A DNA stretch of 64,000 bases, taken from assembly GCA_032622095.1 (NCBI GenBank), contig CP136067.1, positions 196,876,052 through 196,940,051 of the forward strand, in the 5' to 3' direction. This document shows positions 1 to 12,116 of the stretch, piece by piece. The DNA comes from Siphonodentalium dalli. Taxonomy: Eukaryota; Mollusca; Scaphopoda; Gadilida; Siphonodentaliidae. The stretch's first letter is position 1. Every line of letters starts with the position of its first letter. Made by a program: the position numbers and the translations under genes. A model generated the notes under the pieces. The model worked only from the letters and a program-made list of their open reading frames with translations, ran no database searches and was not told the origin of the DNA.

Positions 1-263
1 GAATATTGTCAATTTTGGCCTGAATATTATTCTGCATGCTATTTCATGGACTAATCAGGCTTCTATTTCAATAGAAATTAGAACAAATAACAATGAGAAG
101 ATATATGCATGCCGAAAACAATTCAAATGTCGTATAAGAGAACCGAGAAACTAAGAGTTTAGTGTGTTTGCCGCGAGCTGACAGCGCGTTAACATAATAA
201 CATGTCAATCGTCAACGCGTTCGTCACTTTTTGTTTGGCAATGGGTTTGTGGTTATATTATAA

Positions 264-434
264 TTGGTGCATCAATGCAGTGGGTGTTGCATGTTTACCG
301 ACGAACCTTTAGACCAACTGGAACGTATGCGCCCTCGTGAAGTGTCTGAGACACAACTGATCAGCCGCGGCCGCTTCGCAGCCTTTGGTGATTATTTGGC
401 CTCAGCCACTACACTGTCATTATCCTTTACATAA
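264..434 (+). CDS. Short open frame, possible exon remnant
   Basis: This frame is open from 264 to a TAA at 432-434. An internal ATG at 291 starts a 47-residue peptide beginning MFTDEPLDQLERMRPREV and containing ISRGRFAAFGDYLASATT. The acidic/basic mix and low stop density look more protein-like than neighbouring AT-rich sequence. An AG at 279-280 (atgcag) could be a splice acceptor, although the reading phase is not decided by it. I do not recognise a family. It ends just before the hairpin at 436-475 that borders the foldback element, so it may be a host exon cut by the insertion, or chance. Confidence 0.2.
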   Translation: MVHQCSGCCMFTDEPLDQLERMRPREVSETQLISRGRFAAFGDYLASATTLSLSFT

Positions 435-435
435 C

Positions 436-475
436 CCGCTCATCTAAAATAACTAAATGACGTTTAGATGAGCGG
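436..475. repeat. Short perfect hairpin at foldback-element border
   Basis: CCGCTCATCTAAA at 436-448 is the exact reverse complement of TTTAGATGAGCGG at 463-475, with a 14-base loop. The right half overlaps the start of the large foldback element, whose other end near 6450 carries a related GAGGAGCGGTCTTG-complement sequence. It may be a terminal structure of the element or a target-site relic. Confidence 0.6.
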
Positions 476-767
476 TCTTGGCCCCAACGGGGCTTATTTT
501 TCGAGTTTAATTTTTTTCTTTACACACGGAAAAATTATACATCATATGAAAGTAGAAGATGTAGTCTTCATGTTCCGCCCTGCTGTAAAATGTGAAAGTG
601 GTGCCGTTGCCATGGAAACAGAAGGTAAACAATGTAGACACAGTTTGATATTAAACCATTTCCGTAAATGGTAAAAACTAATTTAAGCCATTCTAGGACA
701 GGAACAGACGTTGGAAGATCATTTATTGATGATTTGTCCACTATAACTATGTTCCAACGATTCCAGT

Positions 768-1740
768 ATTAAATAGGATGCACATATAGGTTATACGGGT
801 CTTTATTGCCATTTTGGGGTGAAAAATGGTGATTTTTGCAAAAAATGCGATAATTTTGGAATTGGAACATTTATTGAATACTACATTGGTTACAGTAATA
901 CTTTATGCATTATTATGATGGCATCATACGTGTACTTAAAATTAATTTGGATAAAACTGCAGAAAAGGCCCAATACCAAGAGAAATACCTGTTACCATGG
1001 AAACGATATTTAAAAATACAAAAAATGCCGTTATTGGAAAGAAATGAAGACCTATAACCCTTGCGACACAATATAACTTTTTGAAATTTGTTTTTTATGA
1101 CATGCACTTTTAATCCTGACTTCTGTGTTGGGTAATTGATGCGGTTTATTTAGCTGTTGTCATGGAAACGGACCAAATTTCGCCAAATAATGATGTTTTT
1201 TTTCCCATAGAGCTGACATTTAAAGCATGTAATTTTATGAAGCAAAGCGTATTATGACAACCTGTTATAGATGTCTCAAAACCTTTTTCAAAGATTATTA
1301 TTTCCCAATTATCCCAGTAGTAGCTAGGATGCACATATAGGATATGAAGGTTTTATTGCCATTTTGGGGTAAAAACTGGTAATTTTTGCAAAAAATGCGA
1401 TAATTTTGGAATTGAAACATTTATTTGATACTACATTGGTTACAGTAATAATTTATACATATTATGATGGCTTCTTACGTGTGCTTCAATCTAGTTTTGA
1501 TAAAACTGCAGAAAAAGCCAAATACCCTGAAAAATACCTATCACCATGGAAACGATATTAAAAAATACACAAAATTTCATTATTGGAAAGAAATGAAGTT
1601 CTATAACCATTGCGACACAAATTAACTTTTTGAATAATGAATAATGATGTTTTCCCTTATAAACCGGACATTTAAATTTGTGAATTTTATAAAGCAAAAC
1701 ATATTGTAACAACCTGTTATATGTATCTCAAAATCTTCAA
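768..1740 (+). repeat. Diverged direct duplication inside the foldback arm
   Basis: Two head-to-tail diverged units are visible, about 720-1316 and 1317-1740. Both contain tgcacatatagg, gccattttggggt, ttgcaaaaaatgcgataattttggaatt, an accatggaaacgatatt block and gcaaa(a/g)c.tatt.t.acaacctgttata. Both units are also present in the opposite arm (about 5200-6170), so this duplication is older than the inverted duplication. Confidence 0.75.
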
Positions 1741-2319
1741 CTCATATATATAATACAATAGGGGATAAGAGCACTCCTAAGACGACTTTCCTGCAGGTTT
1801 GCCAGACAAATTTACCATTATGTGAACGCACCCTGACATGGTACTCATCAGACTCAGAGTCCACGTGTTTTTATCATTTTATTTCCAATTTCTCAGCTGT
1901 TTCTGTGGATCTAGACGAAAATTGTCTAAATAGTGATGTGTTTTGCACAATTTTTTTTATTATTGGAAATTGTGTGAAAAATTACGGGTATGTTTGAAAA
2001 CCAACACCACGTATCTGGAAAATGCCATGATAGGATTTTAAAAGATTCGCTGTTCGGGAATTATGAAACTGATTTGAAAGCAAATAGTTGATGATTATAA
2101 GCTACATCCCTAAATAGTAATTACCTGTACTTACTCAGAATAACGGCATAACAAGTTCCTGGAATATATCACATCCGAACCCCTTTGGGTCAAATGTAGA
2201 CCTGCATGAGTAAAATGGGTCATGTAGTGTGATAATAGTGAGGATTGCTATGCAAATGCGGTGATATGGTACACCATAGCTGCCTTATGTCAAGCTCAGG
2301 CAATATATCCGGTTAATAT

Positions 2320-2690
2320 ATCAATATATGTGGTTAGTTAGTCAATAGATGCAGCCTCTTTGCAATTATATTTGGCTACTTTGTCAATATTGGAGGTTAG
2401 TTAGTCAATATATGCAGCTAATTTGTCAATATATGTGGTTAGTTAAGTCAATATATGCAGCTACTTTGCAAATATATGCAGCTACGTTTCCAATATATGT
2501 GGTTAGTTGGTCAATACTTTGTCCATTAATTTGGTTAGTTAGTCAATATATGTAGCAAATTAGTCAATATATTCGGTTAGTTAGTCATTATATGCAGTTT
2601 CTTTGTCAATAAATATGGTAAGTTAGTCAATATATACATCTATTTTGCCAAAATGTGCAATTGCATTGACAATATATCCAGCAACTTTAT

Positions 2691-2771
<81 letters not shown>

Positions 2772-3845
2772 TAGTTAGTCATTGTTTGCAGCTGCTTAGT
2801 CAATATATGTGGTTAGTTAGTCGTTATATGCAACTATAGTTAGTCAATATTTGTGGTCAGTTAGTCATTATAGGCATCTACATTGTCAATGTATGTGGTT
2901 AGTTAGTCATTATATGCAGCTACTTAGTCAATATATGTGGTCAGTTAGTCATTATATGCAGCTACGTAGTCAATATATGCGATCAGTTAGTCATTATATG
3001 CAGCTACTTAGTCAATATATGCGGTTAGTTAGTCATTATATGCAACTACTTAGTCAATATTTGTGGTCAGTTAGTCATTATATGCATCTACTTAGTCAAT
3101 ATATGCGGTCAGTTACTCATTATATGCAACCACTTAGTCAATATATGCGGGTAGTTAGTCATTATATGCAGCTACTTAGTCAATATATATGGTCAGTTAG
3201 TAATTATATGCAGCTAATTAGTCAATATATGTGATCAGTTAGTCATTATATGCAGCTACTTAGTCAATATATGCGGTTAGTTAGTCATTATATGCAACTA
3301 CTTAGTCAATATTTGTGGTCAGTTAGTCATTATATTCATCTACTTAGTCAATATATGCAGTCAGTTAGTCATTATATGCAAATAATTAGTCAATATTTGG
3401 TCAGTTAGTCATTATATGCAGCTAATTGGTCAATATATGCGGTTAGTTAGTCATTATATGCAACTACTTAGTCAATATATGTGGTCAGTTAGTCATTATA
3501 TGCAGCTACTTAGTCAATATATGCGGATAGTTAGTCACTATATGCAGCTACTTAGTCAATATAAGCAGTTAATTAGTCATTATGTGTAGACACTTAGTCA
3601 ATATGTGTGGTTAGTTAGTCATTATATGCAGTTACTCAGTCAATATAAGCAGTTGGTTAGTCATTATATGCAGTTACTTAGTCAATATAAGCAGTTAGTC
3701 ATTATATGCAGCTAATTAGTCAATATATGCGGTTCGTTAGTCATTATATGTAGTTTCTTTGTCAATATATGCGGTTAGATAGTCATTATATGCAGCTACT
3801 TTGTCAATATATGTGGTCAGTTTGTCATTTAATATATGTAGCTAC
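2320..3845 (+). repeat. 42-bp satellite (two 21-bp half-units), forward block
   Basis: The unit is agtcaatatatgcggttagtt followed by agtcattatatgcagctactt. Each half is 21 bp and the two are clearly related. The array is more degenerate and rearranged before 2690 and most regular between 2770 and 3700. Because 42 is divisible by 3, a spurious open frame of repeating SQYM/SHYMQL appears at 2851-3234. It is not a gene. Confidence 0.9.
2693..2768. repeat. (AT)n microsatellite
   Basis: An uninterrupted alternating AT tract of about 76 bp lies within the satellite. It is absent at the matching place in the reverse block, so it arose or expanded in one arm only. Confidence 0.95.
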
Positions 3846-4625
3846 TTAGACAAAGTAGATGCATATATTGACTAACTAACCGCATTTATTGACTAAGTAT
3901 CTACACATAATGACTAACTAACCACACCTATTGACTAAGTAGCTGCATATAATGACCAACTAACCATATATATTGATAAATTAGCTGCATATATTGTCAA
4001 TGCAATTGCACATTTTGACAAAGTAGATGTATATATTGACTAACTGACCACATTTATTGACAAAGAAACTGCATATAATGACTAACTAGCCACATATATT
4101 GACTAATTATCTACACATAATGACTAACTAACCACATTTATTGACTAAGTATCTGCATATAATGACTAACTAACTGCATATATTGACTAAGTAGCTAAAT
4201 ATAATGACTAACTAACTGCATATATTGACTAAGTAGCTACATATAATGACTATCTGACCACATATATTGACTAAGTAACTGCATATAATGACTAACTGAC
4301 ACATCTATTGACTAAGTAACTGCCTATAGTGACTAACTAACCACATATATTGACTAACTAACCGCATATATTGACTAATTTGCTACATATATTGACTAAC
4401 TAACCAAATTAATGGACAAAGTATTGACCAACTAACCACATATATTGGAAACATAGCTGCATATATTTGCAAAGTAGCTGCATATATTGACTTAACTAAC
4501 CACATATATTGACAAATTATCTGCATATATTGACTAACTAACCTCCAATATTGACAAAGTAGCCAAATATAATTGCAAAGAGGCTGCATCTATTGACTAA
4601 CTAACCACATATATTGATATATTAA
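3846..4625 (-). repeat. 42-bp satellite, reverse block
   Basis: These are the same 21-bp monomers in reverse complement (gactaactaaccgcatatatt, gactaagtagctgcatataat). The block is about half the length of the forward block. The switch point lies at about 3838-3850. The length asymmetry suggests gain or loss of units after the palindrome formed. Confidence 0.9.
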
Positions 4626-6474
4626 CCGGATATATTGCCCGAGCTTGACATAAGGCAGCTATGGCGCACCATATCACCGCATTTGCATAGCAATCCTCAC
4701 TATTATCACACTACATGACCCATTTTAATCATGCAGGTCTACATTTGACCCAAATGGGTTCGGATGTGATATATTCCAGGAAATTGTTATGCCGTTATTC
4801 TGAGTAAGTACAGGTAATTACTATTTAGGGATGTAGCTTATAATCATCAACTATTTGCTTTCAAATCAGTTTCATAATTCCCAGACAGCGAATCTTTTAA
4901 AATCATATCATGGCATTTTCTAGATACGTGGTGTTGGTTTTTAAACATACCCGTAATTTTTCACACAATTTCCAATAATAAAAAAAATTGTGCAAAACAC
5001 ATCACTATTTAGACAATTTTCGTCTAGATCCACAGAAACAGCTGAGAAATTGGAAATAAAATGATAAAAACACGTGGACTCTGAGTTTGATGAGTACCAT
5101 GTCAGGGTGCGTTCACATAATAGTAAATTTGTCTGGCAAACCTGCAGGAAAGTCGTCTTAGGAGTGCTCTTATCCCCTGTTGTATTATATATATGAGTTG
5201 AAGATTTTGAGATACCTATAACGTGTTGTTACAATATGTTTTGCTTTATAAAATTCACAATTTAAATGTCCTGTTTATAGGGGAAAACATCATTATTCAT
5301 TATTCAAAAAGTTAATATGTGTCGCAATGGTTATAGAATTTCATTTCTTTCCAATAATGAAATTTTGTGTATTTTTTAATATCGTTTCCATGGTGATAGG
5401 TATTTCTCAGGGTATTGGGCTTTTTCTGCAGTTTTATCAAAACTAGATTGAAGCACACGTAAGAAGCCATCATAATATGTATAAATTATTACTGTAACCA
5501 ATGTAGTATCAAATAAATGTTTCAATTCCAAAATTATCGCATTTTTTGCAAAAATTACCAGTTTTTACCCCAAAATGGCAATAAAACCTTCATATCCTAT
5601 ATGTGCATCCTAGCTACTACTGGGATAATTGGGAAATAGTAATCTTTGAAAAACGTTTTGAGACATCTATAACGGGTTGTCATAATACGCTTTGCTTCAT
5701 AAAATTACATGCTTTAAATGTCAGCTCTATGGGGAAAAAACATCATTATTTGGCGAAATTTGGTCCGTTTCCATGACAACAGCTAAATAAACCGCATCAA
5801 TTACCCAACACAGAAGTCAGGATTAAAAGTGCATGTCATAAAAAACAAATTTCAAAAAGTTATATTGTGTCGCAAGGGTTATAGGTCTTCATTTCTTTCC
5901 AATAACGGCATTTTTTGTATTTTTAAATATCGTTTCCATGGTAACAGGTATTTCTCTTGGTATTGGGCCTTTTCGGCAGTTTTATCCAAATTAATTTTAA
6001 GTACACGTATGATGCCATCATAATAATGCATAAATTATTACTGTAACCAATGTAGTATTCAATAAATGTTCCAATTCCAAAATTATCGCATTTTTTGCAA
6101 AAATCACCATTTTTCACCCCAAAATGGCAATAAAGACCCGTATAACCTATATGTGCATCCTATTTAATACTGGAATAGTTGGAACATAGTTATAGTGGAC
6201 AAATCATCAATAAATGACCTTCAACGTCTGTTCCTGTCCTAGAATGGGCTTAAATTAGTTTTTACCATTTACGGAAATGGTTTAATATCAAACTGTGTCT
6301 ACAATGTTTACATTCTGTTCCCATGGCAACGGCACCACTTTCACATTTTACAGCAGGGCGGAACATGAAGCCTACATCTTCTACTTTCATATGATATATA
6401 ATTTTTCCGTGTGTAAAAGAAAAAATTAAAAAAAAACAATTCTGGTCAAGACCGCTCCTCTAGTTAATAAAACG
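4626..6474 (-). repeat. Right arm of foldback element
   Basis: This is the reverse complement of 470-2320 with only scattered substitutions and very few indels. It repeats the ATG-initiated small frames of the left arm on the other strand, which shows those frames are by-products of the repeat rather than genes. Confidence 0.85.
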
Positions 6475-7287
6475 TCACAATTGTGAAAGTAACCCGGTTT
6501 ATTCCACAGAAAACTTTATATTTGTTCTGAACTCCACAATAATTTATAACAGAAAGAAGTATATTAATGTGAAAGATATATCTTAACATAATGATTTTAA
6601 AAGAGTAAGTACTCACCATTGGAACTAAGGGTTTCTCTATATAAGGACATGTAATCAAATGCAGACCAAGCACGAGTTACTCCTAATTACAATGCACTAT
6701 CTTCTCTGATTCAACATAAAAGTTATAACGAACCAAAGCCGGATGCTTTGGGTCCTATATAGACTATATATGATTTTGTGACGTCACCAATTATTATCTA
6801 ATACGACACTGTTGTTTTGAATTTCGCGAGCGCGAATGTCGCACAGTAGATCAGTGGGCTTAAAGCATTAATGTCGTAATCAGCTGTCAAGAGGCCAACC
6901 CGAATCAGTCGACATGCAACATTGTCTTATTTATATAAACGTCATAAAATCATTTATTTGTTTTTATTTATAAGGGAAAGGCACTCTACTGGATCAAATC
7001 ATCGGACTCCAGGAAGTTTTAATATGTTTTTAAATAAACTAAAATCACCACAACTCAACACGATCTACGTGTATCTCAAAGCTTTATTTTACAACTGTTG
7101 CACATCATGTGATCAATACTGCATGGTTCTGTAGAGACTATACCGTGCGAAAGGAAATAAGATCATATTTAATATGGATTTGATTGTTATCATAAGTCTG
7201 CATACTTACATGCATCTGATCATCCATATATATCCTATTTTATTGAATAAAATGAAAACACATACGAATGAACAAAGCAGAAGATAC
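6475..7287. other. Non-repetitive AT-rich flank
   Basis: I find no repeat structure or convincing gene here. A short minus-strand block at 6617-6682 is bounded by AG and GTGAGT and reads TRAWSAFDYMSLYRETL in one frame. It is described among the findings as a weak exon candidate. Confidence 0.4.
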
Positions 7288-7461
7288 ATTCAGTTCCACG
7301 CGAATTCGGTCAATGGTGAAAGTTACACGATGACGTTGTTCGTCGACGTTCGTTGAAATCGACATGACATGATTGTTATGAGTGAAATGAACATCCTGAG
7401 TATCTGAAGCGGGGAGCTCCCCCAGCACGCCAAGTAACATAATGGTTAGTTTCAGTTCCAT
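7288..7461 (-). CDS. Candidate first exon with signal-peptide-like start
   Basis: On the minus strand an ATG at 7461-7459 opens a 58-codon frame whose N-terminus, MELKLTIMLLGVLGELPAS, looks like a cleavable signal peptide. It is followed by a polar segment with DTQDVHFTHNN and TFTIDRIRVELN. At 7287 the sequence becomes GTATCT, an acceptable splice donor in phase 0. The frame then runs on only 15 more codons to a stop if unspliced. An ataaatag TATA-like motif lies about 25 bp upstream, too close to the ATG to be comfortable as a promoter. I see no partner exon with matching phase and do not recognise a family. Confidence 0.25.
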
Positions 7462-8008
7462 GCACTCTCGACAAAATATATAACTATTTATAATTACCCC
7501 ACCAAACATAAGCCTTATGCATGTGAATCTTATTTGGTGGGAATCAAAAAGTGATTTTGACAAGAAACCTCTATGTGATTGTTTTACCTTTGGTTCGTTA
7601 ATTACGCTCGCGTATGATCATATTACCTTGTAGTAGTTTCGGACAATGTCCGTTTATTTTCCGACTTTCTCTATTTTTGAGACATTTTTGAACTTTTGAC
7701 CCGGATTGTTTTCAACCATGTTACCATGGCCATTTGTCACAATCCCCAAACTTGTTCTAATTAGTAATTAGTAGAAATCGAGGTACGTTTGCACTGCTTA
7801 ATGATTAGCAGTATATATGGTTATTGGCAGGACAGTCATATCGAAGGAATTCTGACGCAAACTATCAATTTCGTTTTAAATCGCAGGAAGTATTGAACAG
7901 TTTTGATGTACATTCTTAGACATGCTGTATACAGGCGCTGTCATATCCCTCGATGCTGCTGTCGTTTCTGTAGCCAAAAGTACTAAAAAAAATTAGGTTG
8001 TCGATAAA
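7462..8008. other. No recognisable feature
   Basis: This is AT-rich single-copy sequence. No long frame, repeat or RNA gene was recognised on either strand. Confidence 0.4.
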
Positions 8009-8085
8009 TAACCATAGTGGTTAAATGGTTGAGTGCTTGTGTGGTCACTGCAATGGATCTTCATGTTCAAATTCTGCGTCACAAA
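8009..8085 (+). repeat. tRNA-derived SINE-like head (degenerate)
   Basis: The sequence tagtggttaaatgg (8015-8028) resembles a tRNA A box and gttcaaattc (8064-8073) a B box. They are separated by roughly tRNA-like spacing, followed by gcgtcac. No cloverleaf with a clean acceptor stem is apparent, so I read it as a decayed tRNA-derived SINE or pseudo-tRNA rather than a functional tRNA gene. Confidence 0.35.
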
Positions 8086-8880
8086 TAGACAGTGATGATG
8101 ACGACTTTTAGAGTATACAGGTTAGCTGAGTTCTAAAGACAACATGCACAACTTAAAGATATCTTTGTTTGTGATTGCCATTCAATTTTCACAAGTTTAA
8201 GACACCATTTTATTAAAAATGTTATTATAAAAAAAAAATATCACGTAATGTGTTAAAAACCTTTATATACATGTACCACCACTACAGCAATCTGAGGAAA
8301 AATTACAATTGTTGTTTTTTTGTTTAAACATATTTTATTTGTTCATAAATTAAATTAGTTTATGACAAAAGGGATTGGAGGACAAGTGCTAAATCACTTA
8401 GAATACCCTCCTCTCCCTAATTGTTGTTGGTAGATGATTTGTCAGCTCAAAAATGTCAAGAAAACGCACCAAGGACAACATATCATATGATGGGGTAATT
8501 TGATGGTACTCACAAATTATGTTTTCCTTTTTTTTCGCAATTGCCGCGATTTCATTTATTATGAACAATGAAATCGTGTAGATATGTCAATTATGCACAT
8601 GCCAATTGGTTGACTGAATTCTACATTAAAATTTGAGCCGTCTCAATATTGAATTACTGCGCGAAGAACAGACTATCACAACTAATATAATCTTCATAGA
8701 TTCGAAGTTGAATAGTATTATTTTTAAGAGGATTGCTTCGTCGACCCATTCCTGTCAATTTTATTTCTTATCATCATTTCAGCCCTCAGGCCATACCACG
8801 GCGTTGTAAGGTTAGTTAGTGGATGTAAGACCACTTAGATGTTATTTCCAATAAAGAATCGCTCCAGTGCGACAAACTAA
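8086..8880. other. No recognisable feature
   Basis: This is AT-rich, apparently single-copy sequence. A small inverted repeat (gcgatttcatt ... aatgaaatcg, 8549-8577) is the only structure seen. Confidence 0.4.
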
Positions 8881-9201
8881 ATGCATGGCTTATCTCCCTT
8901 GTTAAAACCCAGCTTCTTTGTTCTACCTCGTCCTTTTATTTCTCAGAATGGGCCACGTTATACCATGCTTTATTATATGACTATGATTTTCTTCCCCCAA
9001 CACCGTTATAGTAAAGCGATTATTTCCCGACCATCGGATCAGCTACAGTTTGATCCGGTGTCATACCACCCTTCTCTGTCTCGCATACTGCGCATGTCCG
9101 TAAAAAGCCTGACGATTTATTATACAGAAATAGTTCCTTCTGTATTCTTGTTACTGGTGGCCTACATGTGGTTTCATTTTAAAAAACATTTTGCTTTTTA
9201 A
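8881..9201 (+). CDS. 106-codon open frame with a C-terminal hydrophobic segment
   Basis: An ATG at 8881 opens a frame ending in TAA before 9201. The last 25 residues (VPSVFLLLVAYMWFHFKKHFAF) form a hydrophobic segment followed by lysines, as in a tail-anchored or single-pass membrane protein. Composition otherwise is unremarkable, no domain is recognised and there is no conserved neighbour. It could be a terminal exon or a chance frame. Confidence 0.2.
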   Translation: MHGLSPLLKPSFFVLPRPFISQNGPRYTMLYYMTMIFFPQHRYSKAIISRPSDQLQFDPVSYHPSLSRILRMSVKSLTIYYTEIVPSVFLLLVAYMWFHFKKHFAF

Positions 9202-9539
9202 ATAAAAATCATGTCATATAATAAATTTGTTATCGCTGCAGTGAATTGATCTGGGCTTCGCATCACGTCTCGTTGAAGAGGTCAGATCGCTGGATCAAAC
9301 TCGACGCCTGTGGCTCAGTGAGCTTCCCATGGAGGCTTCTAGTCGAGAAACAGTTATATGTTACACCGGTCCACAAAACTAAACATATGCATTGTGCTTA
9401 TGGATTCCACGCAATTCAATTACTTGTCGGTACAGGTGTGCTGCTCATTTGCAATGTCGTGGAATGTATATGTCGCATTGAAACCACGTCGGCAGTAATG
9501 GGGTTACCGTTCTTCTTCTGGAATGAACCGGTTATACTC

Positions 9540-10195
9540 CTACACGTGACATACGGCCATATAGTCACCCCCTGTGTACCTATTCCCCACACCCATGGCC
9601 AAATAGACATTCAAGATATAACACCACAACAATTACCAAATATTCACACCAGGTATACATATGCACCACGCCAATGGCCATCCATCCCTTCCGGATATAC
9701 CAATACCCACACACGACCACTCATGCATTCCATACTTGCATATACACATCACACATGACAATTCAGCAACTCACTGTATACTCATAAACGCCATCCGTGA
9801 TCATACAGCTACTCCCTATACACACCAATGATAATACTTCCACGACGTATATAAATATACATCCCACTCGGTTACCACAAGGGCACTCCTATACACATTA
9901 CCCATAAAATCACTCCCTATTTATCCACACACCCCACCCGTGATCATACAGACAGCACATGTATACATACACACCCATTTGTCACAATAGAGCCACACGC
10001 GGTACACCTGTACATACTACCCACGACCTTACAGTCACCCAATATATACATAAACAATACACAGATGAATGTAGCTACTCTCGTTAAATCCATGCACAGC
10101 ACCAATGCCCATACAGCCACATCGGGTATCCCCTGTACTGGGTACACACACCCTTACACCATACAGTCAATCTACTCCACACATGACCATACAGC

Positions 10196-10252
<57 letters not shown>

Positions 10253-10390
10253 ACAGTGGACACCCCACTCATAACCATATTGTCACTACGTGTATACCTA
10301 TTCACATCATTCATGACCATACAATAACTTCATTGATACCTATACACCTCACCTATGAGCATACAGTAACTCCCTGGCTGCCATCTTGAC
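9540..10390 (+). repeat. Degenerate ~35-40-bp minisatellite
   Basis: Loose tandem copies of a C/A-rich unit of the form ca(c/t)gaccatacagtcactccctgtatacc(t/c)attcacac run through this region. Examples lie at 9553-9600, 9780-9830, 9940-9985 and 10290-10385. The open frame at 9246-9758 runs into the array and is probably not coding in its second half. Confidence 0.7.
10199..10249. repeat. (TA)n microsatellite
   Basis: About 50 bp of uninterrupted alternating TA lies inside the minisatellite. Confidence 0.95.
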
Positions 10391-10429
10391 ATCCACCCTG
10401 TATCAGTTGATATTTGTTTTATCCTAATG

Positions 10430-10900
10430 TGCCAGAATAGCGAAACGATTGTGATTCATCTCATTTCCGACCAAATTTTGCCCATTTCCTTTCAATACTA
10501 TGGCCAGAATCACAAAAGAAGTTATCGGCAAAATTCGAACATTTAACACACGTATGTTAGTCAAGTGCTACCTTTTCGGAAAACGCAGTGAATAATGTTC
10601 GGGATATAAAAATCAACTTTTTACTAAATGTGGTTGCCACTTTGGGTGCTATCTTGAGCAATTTGGTCTACAAACACCGTAGTGTGACCCATTTCAGATA
10701 GACCAAAACAATAAACACCTTTCATACCAAAGATTTTTCCATAAATTTGCATCAAACTGACTTAGGGCATAGTCTGAAAAACGGCGGCCATTGTGGACGC
10801 CATCTTGTCTGGAATCTACACGGTCACATTGTTTTCGTGTTAACATTGCTTAATAGTTGAAGGACATAATAAGGAACAAAATGAGTGGGGTGAAGTTAAC
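10430..10900 (-). repeat. Dispersed repeat, copy 1 (partner at 47640-48650)
   Basis: The block 10840-10895 (ttcgtgttaacattgctt ... gagtggggtgaagtt) is the reverse complement of 47638-47702. The block 10560-10700, with taaaaatcaactttttac and tttggtctacaaacacc, matches 48430-48560 in reverse complement. This copy is shorter, so it has an internal deletion. Composition includes atggccgcc-type stretches (ggcggccattgtggacgcc). No coding capacity is seen. Confidence 0.7.
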
Positions 10901-11170
10901 TCCCAGGGTGTGCAATGGTACCCCTATTAGCTCCCGGACTAATGCACTAAACTTTGAAAATTACCAGGCAGTTTGATTTTATACTTTTGTAAAATTTCGA
11001 ATTTGTAGGAGAAGTATGTGGACTGTTAACGAAGCACCTATATAGAGTCCGCCATTGTTTCCCGCACTTCGGATAAAGTTCACGTAAGCAAGCAGACATG
11101 GATTTTAGTGCTGACATCGGTTGTTTCGCAACACGATGGAAATATTCTGAGTCTGGATAACGATAAAACC

Positions 11171-11280
11171 ACTCGAGTCTCCCCGGAGGGTAGCCAACCT
11201 TCCCTAACACTCGAGTCTCCCCGGAGGGTAGCCAACCTTCCCTAACACTCGAGTCTCCCCGGAGGGTAGCCAACCTTCCC
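11171..11280 (+). repeat. 38-bp tandem repeat, ~2.9 copies
   Basis: The unit begins actcgagtctccccggaggg and ends ccttccctaac. Copies start at 11171, 11209 and 11247 and are identical, with the last cut short at cttccc. Perfect identity implies very recent expansion. The minus frame 10947-11282 is a by-product. Confidence 0.95.
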
Positions 11281-11281
11281 A

Positions 11282-12112
11282 CTGCACCCTAACACACCAG
11301 TCTCGTTTTCCCTAATCACCAGAGTGTGATACTAGTAGTTGATATGAGGTTATTCTGGTAAAGCTGAAAAGGACACGTTGATGATCAAAGCGATATAACA
11401 TTTAAATGCTCAAATTAAATTGATGGAATGATATTGTACTTTCATGGGTTCGACCCATAAATAACGTCTCTACATCTCAATAGACATCCAAGTTTCGCGC
11501 GAAAAAAACGCTTAAGCAAGGATAATGGACGAGGAACTGGACATTTGGAAACTGGATGGTCGAGTTACGAGTGTATTAACTGACTTAGAAACACAGTTTC
11601 ATATAATAGACCAGGCGAAATTACTGTTATACAGATGAATAATTCCGACTAAGGGTCAGACGCACGTTTTACCAAAATGTCCTGCTATTTCAAAATGGAT
11701 TTTCTCAAAATCTGTCAGGAATGTGAAATTTGGTTGGGGTGATTCGTAGGGGTGATTATTGTGTCACAATATTTAAGAACAATCGCCCATTGGATATTAT
11801 AACCTCATTTACATCACTTTTATTCCATGAAAAATATTTAAAATGCCATTGTTTTCCGGTACCAAGAACTTCTGTGAAATAGATCTTTTTTCAAAAGATC
11901 ATTTCATATATCCATGATATCATATCAGAACATCATGAGAGGAGACTTAATTGTTTTTGATTAATGACATTTAATGATTATTTTTATTTAGAAAGCCAAC
12001 TACCCATAAATAACTTTCTATATTTGGGAATGGTCATGTCATGTCTATTGATCAGTGAAACATTGGGCTGAGTTGAGTTTTGAGTCATGGGTTCATAACC
12101 AAGTTAACCAAG
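11282..12112. other. No recognisable feature
   Basis: This is AT-rich sequence without long frames or clear repeats. Scattered homopolymer runs only. Confidence 0.4.
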
Positions 12113-12116
12113 TTAA

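Larger units (their letters stand above)
462..6474. mobile_element. 6-kb foldback (long inverted-repeat) element
   Basis: Sequence from about 470 to 2320 recurs in reverse complement from about 6465 back to 4625. For example, the 819-1013 stretch and its partner at 5923-6117 differ at only a couple of positions. Both outer ends carry gacgtttt.../gagcggtcttg. The centre is filled with a 42-bp satellite whose orientation flips near 3845. No transposase frame is visible, so this looks non-autonomous, like Foldback-type elements with long terminal repeats and internal tandem repeats. A segmental inverted duplication is the alternative. I cannot define a target-site duplication with certainty. Confidence 0.8.

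Noticed and set aside
2851-3234. 127-residue frame of SQYM/SHYM repeats
   Set aside because: By-product of the 42-bp satellite, which has no stop in this frame.
9246-9758. 170-residue plus-strand frame, and an alternative frame from 9243 reading LVEEVRSLDQTRRLWLSEL
   Set aside because: The first runs into a degenerate minisatellite. The second looks protein-like for 46 codons but the preceding AG at 9240 puts an in-frame TGA right after it, so no splice phase works.
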